A program made the position numbers and the translations under genes. A stretch of 64,000 nucleotides of DNA from assembly GCA_020091685.1 (NCBI GenBank), contig CM034609.1:18265204-18329203 (forward strand), read 5' to 3'. This document shows, piece by piece, positions 57,386 through 64,000 of this stretch; position 1 is the stretch's first letter; each line of letters begins with the position of its first letter. Source of the DNA: Lutjanus erythropterus. Lineage: Eukaryota > Chordata > Actinopteri > Lutjaniformes > Lutjanidae. The notes beneath the pieces were generated by a model. That model had not been told where the DNA came from. It did no database searches and saw only the letters and a list, made by a program, of their open reading frames with translations.

Positions 57386-60300
57386 AAATAAATCAATGCA
57401 GGAGTGATACGTGTGTGCAGGAATTGACTTTTTTCTTTGAAATGGATTTAAAATGGAATACATGGTCCAAACAACTGGTGTGCGTGTTGCCCTCTGCTCA
57501 TCTTGAACATCGAGCTGCAGCCTTTTTGGAGTCAAAGCAGGACCGAATGATGCTAAAGTAAATACAAATACAAGATCAAGATGAATACAGTGTTTTTCAA
57601 GGCTACAGCAACATATTCAACCCCACCAAGCCTTTGGTGGGTGTATTTTACAAACTCATGCTGTGCAGACAAACTTTCTCTCCAACTCAGAGAACTTATC
57701 AAAATCCCAATGTTCCAATACATAAAAGATTTTAAATTTGGATTTGACAGTTCCACTAATCTTAAGCGTGATAACTTCAGTGAGACACTCGATCATCTTT
57801 TCATGTAGCTCCTGGCAGCTGCAGAAGTACCCCCTGGGGTAAAAGTACCCCTGGTTGGAAATCACTGGTGTAGAAGATCAAAGTTTCAGCTATTAAAGGA
57901 GAATTAAAAAAAAAAAAAAAAAAGATCTTTGAAACTGCAAAATAATACTATTGGCCAAAACACTTCATGCTCTTGAAATGTAAAAAAAAAATATGTGTAA
58001 AATGATTTTTAATAGCCAAAATAATACCTATCATAAACTGTAACCATGACAATATTGGTCTCGAACAACAGACAGAACAGAGAAAGCAGCATCTGTTAAA
58101 TGCAGCCTAAGGATATCTATTCTTCTAACTCTGGTCAGCAGGCGCCTAAATCATACAGCTAGTAATACACTTATCATCCCCTGAGACCACCCCATGTGGT
58201 GCAGCAGGAGGATTGAAAAAACACACAAAGCCTCAGTGACAGAAGCAAACACATGGTCAAAGGGAGCGTCTTGATTTCTTTTGGAGAGCAAATCTGTCCC
58301 TGTGTCTGTGATATTATCAGCGGTGGGAGAGTTGAGTTGGAAGGTTGAGAGGCAGACGCCTAATTAAAACATGTTAAAGTCTCCCGTCTTTCATCAGCTC
58401 TGTATGGATTTTCCATTTCTCCTGTGTGAAAACCCCTCTGCTCTCCTTTCCATTCTTTCCACCACCTTCTCTCTCTTACCCTTACTTACCTATCAAAACC
58501 GTAAAATTAAAATGGGCTGTTTGGATTGCACTATTACATTACAGCTACGCCAGCTCATTTCCCCTGGGGGAAATTAATCAGCTAAATCAGCTGCTGCAGT
58601 GTTTGGTTGCAACACTCTTGAGTCATGATGGTACACTGTTAAAAACCACTAAATATTCATTTCAGAAAACACAAAATGCTCCAAATGTGCAGAATTGAAA
58701 AACCCAATGTGACATTGTCCCAGTAGATCATACAATCCTTTATGTCCCTTAAGATATTTGGCTGAATTGTCTCTATGCCAAAGTAGGGAAAAGGCACATA
58801 TTTATCACACACACACACGCTGCATTTGATCATGAGTGTACTGGCATGTTAGGAAAAAGAGACAATCAGTAGTTATGTCATTATATAAGCCGCCATGTTG
58901 AGGCACTGCGACTAATGAGAAACGGGGTTTAATATTAAGCAGGGATGAGCTCTGTTGCACAACTGAACACTAATCTCAGTTTAGTAAAATCCAAGTTTCA
59001 TGATGTAAACTATACTATAAATGTAACAGTCTTTGCTAGCTAGCTAGCTAAAGAGTTAACAAAACAAAATGTTACATTCTTTGCTATCTAGTAAACAAAA
59101 AAAATATATTGTTTGCTATCTAGATAAAAAATAGTTAGCCTAGTTAACTCACTCATAATAGCTCTAATTTCTCCTCCTTAGAGAAATTAGATCTTATTAT
59201 TAACATCATAAAACTGAGCTGGGATAAGTCTGTCCCCAACTTTCTTCAAGGAGCTTGATTATTTTTGCTCAATCCATCTCAAAAAGGCAGCCATTTTAAA
59301 AAAAGTGTAAGTTTAAACTGAACCTGATCACAGTTTAAATTGGAGTTTAAAGATATGATGCACCAGAATTAAATCTACTCTAGGTTTAGAGTAAAAACTA
59401 AACTGAGGTTTAAAGAGCGGTTTAAATGTAATCTCTCTTCTTTTTAAGGTTGTTTAAATGTTTGACGCAACATGATTTAAAGTTAAGCCATGATTTAATC
59501 ACGATTAAAAATTAATCCCTGTTGTTGCAACCCAGCCTGTAATTATTTGTTTATCTGTCTAATACAGTTGAGATAGACTTCTGCAGACTGGTTGTTTCAT
59601 AGCATCATTTATTTAAGAGGAAAACCCAGCAGCTGGTGTGACAGGTATGGTCAGATGAGTGCTGGAAAGTACCAGAGAGTTGCAAGGAAAAAGCAAAATA
59701 TTTTTCTTATTAGCTGCAAATGACAATGAGGAATTGTTGATCTTTCTGTCTGTACAGGCTGTGGTGAGCATGCTAGTGCTTGTGTGGCATCGTGTTCAAT
59801 ACAGGAAAAGCACTGCATGAGATTTTGTGCTGACAGCCTATGCATGATAACCACACAACCATATTTGCAATAATTTCTGTCATGGCCCTTTATACTGTAT
59901 GTCATGAACCCTAATAACATAAAAACTTGTTTTTTGCTGCTCATCGCAGGCAAAATACACACAAAGACACACACACCGAGGCATCTTGGTAGATGATATC
60001 CTGCTGTGAGAATGAGGGAAAAGTGAAATCCACACTGACAAATGCAGCCATTACACCACAAAAGGCCACAAGATGACAAGCGTCGCATATGAGAGAAGTA
60101 ACAAGTGCTGTTAAGTCTTCCATTATCCCTCACCCTCTGCACCCTACAAAAGCTTATTTTTCCAGCTCAAGTGTTTCGCTGATAATGCATCCACTCACTG
60201 AGGCCTCACCCTTTCCTCAACTATCTCCCCCTCTCAGATACAAATGCCTTTAATGTCTTCATTGGGAGTCTGAGGGCACTAAGAGTGTGTGTGTGTGTGT

Positions 60301-60960
60301 GTGTTTTGTATATGTGTGTATTCATTCCACTGTTATCTTGACAAGCTCTCAGGCTCCTAATTGCTACACTACAGCCAGAGCTGCTGGGACAGACCCGCTA
60401 AACTCTCACCCTGTTTTCACTCATTTCAGTGTAGGTGGGGAAGAGGGAGAAAGAGAGAGGAGGAGACAGTGACAGAGAGATGAAAAGGGGGGTGGGAGGG
60501 AGGAAAGAGAGAGAATGAGGAGACAAATGCAATGTGAGAGAGACAGTAATGAGTATCAAGTATGAATCTGTGAGAAAAACAAGAAAAATGTGCGAGGATA
60601 GAAAAGAAATGACAGCTTGATATTGAAACACAAAAGAAAATCTCTCTTCATCTTTCCAAAGTCAAATGACATCGTGCTATTACTATATTCATTTTCATAT
60701 CAGCCTGAAAGAAATCCACTTAATATGTTGTCTGGGTAGTATGCTATGTGGCAAAGCACAAAGGAGGAGAAAGGCTGGCAACACTTAAAAATAAGGTACA
60801 CAGAAATTAAGTAGTTACCAGGGAACGAATGAAGAATTAACATGCAAGTTAACCATTAGTTAAGGAGTGACCCCTAATCAAATTCTGTAGAATCTGACAT
60901 TTATGATCAGTTATGCAACAAAGCTAAAGTTTTCACCTCAGTTAGGCATTTTGAACTGAC
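57386..60960. other. intergenic stretch
   Basis: Includes A-runs (57906-57922), a (TAGC)n-like short run (59037-59049), GTTTAAA-rich AT-rich sequence at 59310-59520, GT repeats (60285-60302) and purine-rich runs (60440-60540). A 163-codon frame at 59651-60142 (minus) has no family resemblance and is not called. Confidence 0.5.
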
Positions 60961-60964
60961 AGAA

Positions 60965-61240
60965 GAGTGGGACGGGGCAGAAAAAAAATCAAGGGCGGGA
61001 GCGAGAATCATGTACAGTAGTTCAGTCTTCTATGTATAAAAACGTGTAATGTCATGTGGACTGTTGGTTGATGGGAGCGGGATGGGACAGGGGCCATTCT
61101 TCCAGGATTGGGACGAAACAGGACTTTCTTTTTTCACTCTGGCATGGGATTGGGACAGAGGAAAGGAGTATTTTGTGGGAGTGGGACGGGACAGGAGTGA
61201 AAATCCCATGTCATCCCCCAGTGTATATAAAAGTGTACAG
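60965..61240 (+). repeat. degenerate GGGACRGGAC-type repeat
   Basis: Recurring GAGTGGGACGGGGCAG, GGGATGGGACAGGGGCC, GGATTGGGACGAAACAGGA and GTGGGACGGGACAGGAG words. It may be a dispersed fish element with internal repetition. Open frames across it are probably artefacts. Confidence 0.5.
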
Positions 61241-61479
61241 AAACTGCTGTTTGCACTTTTTGTCAAGTATGATGAAAATATGTTGGCAAAGGAAAAATTA
61301 TATTGTGTTTTCTTGCAGTACCTGAACGCTGAAGTGGACTCATACTGTCAGGGCCCCAGGCAAAACAGAGTTTGACCTGCACAATCATGATCACTATAGT
61401 AGGTTTCCATTGTACTTTTATTGACCCCAGTAAGGCAGATGTATCCAGGTGTGACAGCTACTGTTAAAAAGTGCATTTT

Positions 61480-61740
61480 TTTCCCACCATGTAGCTTGCT
61501 GGCTCATAATTACAAGCCTAAATGGAATTAGGCACGATTAGAGGTTGTGACTATTTACCTTATTAAAAGAGCAGTAAGAAAATCCCCTGTGCTGTCTTGT
61601 TAGGTTTTAGGAGCAGGCAGCCGGTCTGACAGCTTGGCCCAAGGGGCGCAGCTAACTCACTCAGCACTGCTGGTTGCCATAGAAATATCAGGAAGGAGAT
61701 GCAGAAGCTGCCAAATGGAAAATGTCAATTACTGTAGATA
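61480..61740. promoter_or_regulatory. possible conserved noncoding block
   Basis: Single-copy texture with TCATAATTACAAGCC, AGCTAACTCACTCAGCACTG and an X-box-like GGTTGCCATAGAAAT at 61672-61686. No frame. Confidence 0.3.
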
Positions 61741-62106
61741 TGCAGATATAGGCAGGGAGTGTGGGGTATCCGGGTAGGGGTGTGCAGACACTGAGTAGAC
61801 GTGCCCACCTTCATTTAACTACAATTCTTCTGGACACAGCATCCATCTGTCTCTATCTGTCCCCTGTCACTGACACACACATACATAGTCAGTGAGGTGT
61901 CAGAGAACCGGGGGGTTTCTAAGGCAGCACGGAGGAGTTAACTCCCCCCTATAATCCACATATCGATCCCACTACTCGGCCCAAGCTGCGATCAATACAG
62001 GCAATAAAACCAAACCCAGCAGCCTCTTCTGGGATCTGTGACAGACCCTCAGGCGAGATGCGTGTGCGTGTACGTGTACACATACGTCTCTCTATGTGTG
62101 AGGCGA

Positions 62107-62132
62107 TGGTGTGTGTGTGTGTGTGTGTGTGT
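62107..62132 (+). repeat. (GT)n microsatellite
   Basis: Perfect GT run; a (CA)n run of similar length follows at 62304-62331. Confidence 0.95.
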
Positions 62133-62302
62133 CCCAGCACAGATCAGTCAACTGGACAGTCCTCAGTGGCTGTCATGAGCGCTTTCCTCTCGGGACACTC
62201 TGAACATTCAACATGACAAAACAGTCGCTGGGCTGCATAAACGATCAGACAGCTGCTGACGCTCCAACCAGAGAGAGGCTGTAGCACAGCATATGCTCTC
62301 AT

Positions 62303-62333
<31 letters not shown>

Positions 62334-62464
62334 TGTGCATGAATGTGTAATTGCACGGATGCATTTACACTCCAAAATTGTCACACATAGATGCAGACAT
62401 ACAGACATGTATTGACATTCACACACAATGAGACACACTGCCACCCACAGGTGAGTCACACTTT

Positions 62465-62980
62465 GACGAGTGGTGGACAGAGGACTGAAAATCTATTCTC
62501 AAGTATGGAAGTATTGTCATATAACTGATATTACTCAACTACAAGTAAAACTACTGCTGTTAAAAATATTAAAGTAAAAATACCAAGCGTTCTTTTCAAA
62601 AACTACTCAGAGTATTGGCTACATTTTTACTGTTGATGTTCAATGCATTAGCAATAGCAGTTACTCAATCAAATGGGGTGTCTGTTTCTCCAAAACTTCA
62701 GCCTAAATTTCTCCCAACTCCTGAGCTGTTCTGTTCAGTGGTCATGATCGAATCTCCAAACCTCTGCCTGTTGCAGCTGTTTTTTTTTTTTTGTTTTTTT
62801 AAATCTGTATGTCATGGTTTCCATTGACCTGTTAGGTCATCTTGGCCACAGAAATGCAGATGAAAGGTTTGGTTATTATTTCAAACTTCTATTCATGGGT
62901 GAACTATCAATTTAAAGTAATTAAGTAGATGAAATAGTGTAATGTATACTTACTTTTTTATGTTGGACAGTAAATGAATT
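62465..62980 (+). repeat. dispersed AAGTA-rich repeat, copy 2
   Basis: Starts GAGTGGTGGACAGAGGACTG, continues CTCAAGTATGGAAGTA and CAACTACAAGTAAAACTACTG, and ends AATTAAGTAGATGAAATAGTG. Related to 45935-46205. Confidence 0.65.
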
Positions 62981-62984
62981 CAGT

Positions 62985-63575
62985 CATTTTAGATCCTACA
63001 TTTGCTTCTGGTCAAAGAAAATGTTAATACTCCTATAACAATATGAGTGCACTCAGTAGAGCTCATCCCAACTCATCAAATACCAATGTTTTGTCACTGC
63101 CCTTCTGTGTCTCATACTGAAGCACAAGGTACCCTTAAGTGGCTGTATCAGAAGCAGCCAGAAAGCATTTTTAACATGTGGTTAATGTGAAATTGTCACA
63201 GTTTGGTTAGTTTTAGGCAACAAAACTACTTGGGTAGGTTTAGGATAAGAACACAAAGCAGTAGTAGTAGTTTTGTTAGGCTGGTGGGTCCTGTAGTATG
63301 CAGGATTGGCTGCAGACAGTAGCTTCAGCTTAACGCCTGGTGGGGATGCTAATTGACAGAGTCAATCAGATATAAACTGGACAAGAAAATACACAGGGAT
63401 CATGTGCTTCTGCATAGACAATAAACAGATGAAGTCATGCATGCAGCAATATAAAAAAATCCGTTAAACCCCCCCACATTCACACACACGTTTCACACAG
63501 CACTGTGCACAGGGAGCCAATTTTCCTAACCCTGAATGAAAATATAAATTAACTATGAAATTACAGCAGGGAGGA
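62985..63575. other. intergenic stretch, nothing recognised
   Basis: AT-rich with short AC runs. No gene or clear repeat. Confidence 0.5.
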
Positions 63576-63860
63576 TGTTTATAATTCACTATACATCACA
63601 GGATTTGTTATTGTTACTACCCCCATCGCCTCGGTAATCATCATTACTTTTATTGTGGCTGTTAGCGTAGCATCATTAGCATACTGTATTACGGCGGGCG
63701 AGGGGAGACCTGAGGTGGATTGTGATGCTCATAATATTGTCATCGTGGGCCCAAACTATTGTTACACCAGCAACGCAATTACGCAATTTCACATCTTTTA
63801 ATATCTGTTGGAAATTACACACTTCCAGCCTCAATCAAATTCATGAGGTGTGTGAGGTGC
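63575..63860. promoter_or_regulatory. possible conserved noncoding block
   Basis: TGTTTATAATTCACTATACA, TCGGTAATCATCATTACTTT, GCATCATTAGCATACTG and GCAACGCAATTACGCAATTT form a dense set of homeobox- and C/EBP-like words without repeats or frame. Homology is untested. Confidence 0.3.
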
Positions 63861-64000
63861 AATGGCAGAGTATTTTATATTTATGGAAATCAGCCCATGA
63901 AAATCACATTTCTGTGATTAGACATCTCCCATAGGCCATAGTTAATACTATTAGCAGCAAATATTATGCATCATTCGCATGTGGAATCCTATACAGTGAG

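Noticed and set aside
59651..60142. 163-codon minus-strand frame
   Set aside because: Composition and content look random; it crosses low-complexity CA-rich sequence and has no recognisable motif.

Overview
The window reads as nuclear DNA of a ray-finned (probably percomorph) fish. It has spliced exons with GT-AG introns, a vertebrate-type gene, many (AC)n and (GA)n microsatellites, decayed Tc1-like and hAT-like transposons and a tRNA-derived SINE. No bacterial, viral or organellar gene was seen.

One protein-coding gene was recognised, on the minus strand from about 44.1 kb down to the left edge, where it runs out of the window. It encodes a TNRC6/GW182 protein, the scaffold that joins Argonaute-microRNA complexes to the deadenylation machinery. 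The closest match is TNRC6C, judged from motifs in the giant exon and from the order of the following exons. Seven coding exons can be joined without a frame conflict: 35417-35315, 32740-32719 (a 22-nt microexon), 19504-19151, 7516-5012 (2.5 kb, GW-rich), 1624-1430, 386-220 and 110-33. From the methionine at 35377 they give about 1128 codons. The glutamine-rich part, PAM2 motif, RRM and C-terminal silencing region lie beyond the left edge. A GC-rich region at about 44.1-44.45 kb is the likely main promoter and untranslated first exon.

Introns: the 11.6-kb intron before the giant exon holds a candidate second promoter and first exon (about 9990-9759). It has a TATA-like box and an ATG in a strong context, in frame with the giant exon once spliced, so it could make a short isoform without the basic N-terminus. 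The other introns hold transposon remnants, three copies of one roughly 420-650-bp repeat in the same orientation, long microsatellites and a few repeat-free blocks that may be conserved noncoding elements.

From 44.5 to 64 kb no gene is visible. This region holds non-autonomous DNA transposons (one of 1.24 kb with clear terminal repeats), a SINE with target-site duplications, LINE-tail-like sequence, microsatellites and several candidate regulatory blocks. In human, the side upstream of TNRC6C leads towards SEPTIN9; whether that holds here cannot be seen.

No new multi-gene system was found. The most interesting items concern expression of the tnrc6c locus: the alternative first exon, the microexon, and microsatellite or homopolymer tracts placed where they could affect splice-site use.
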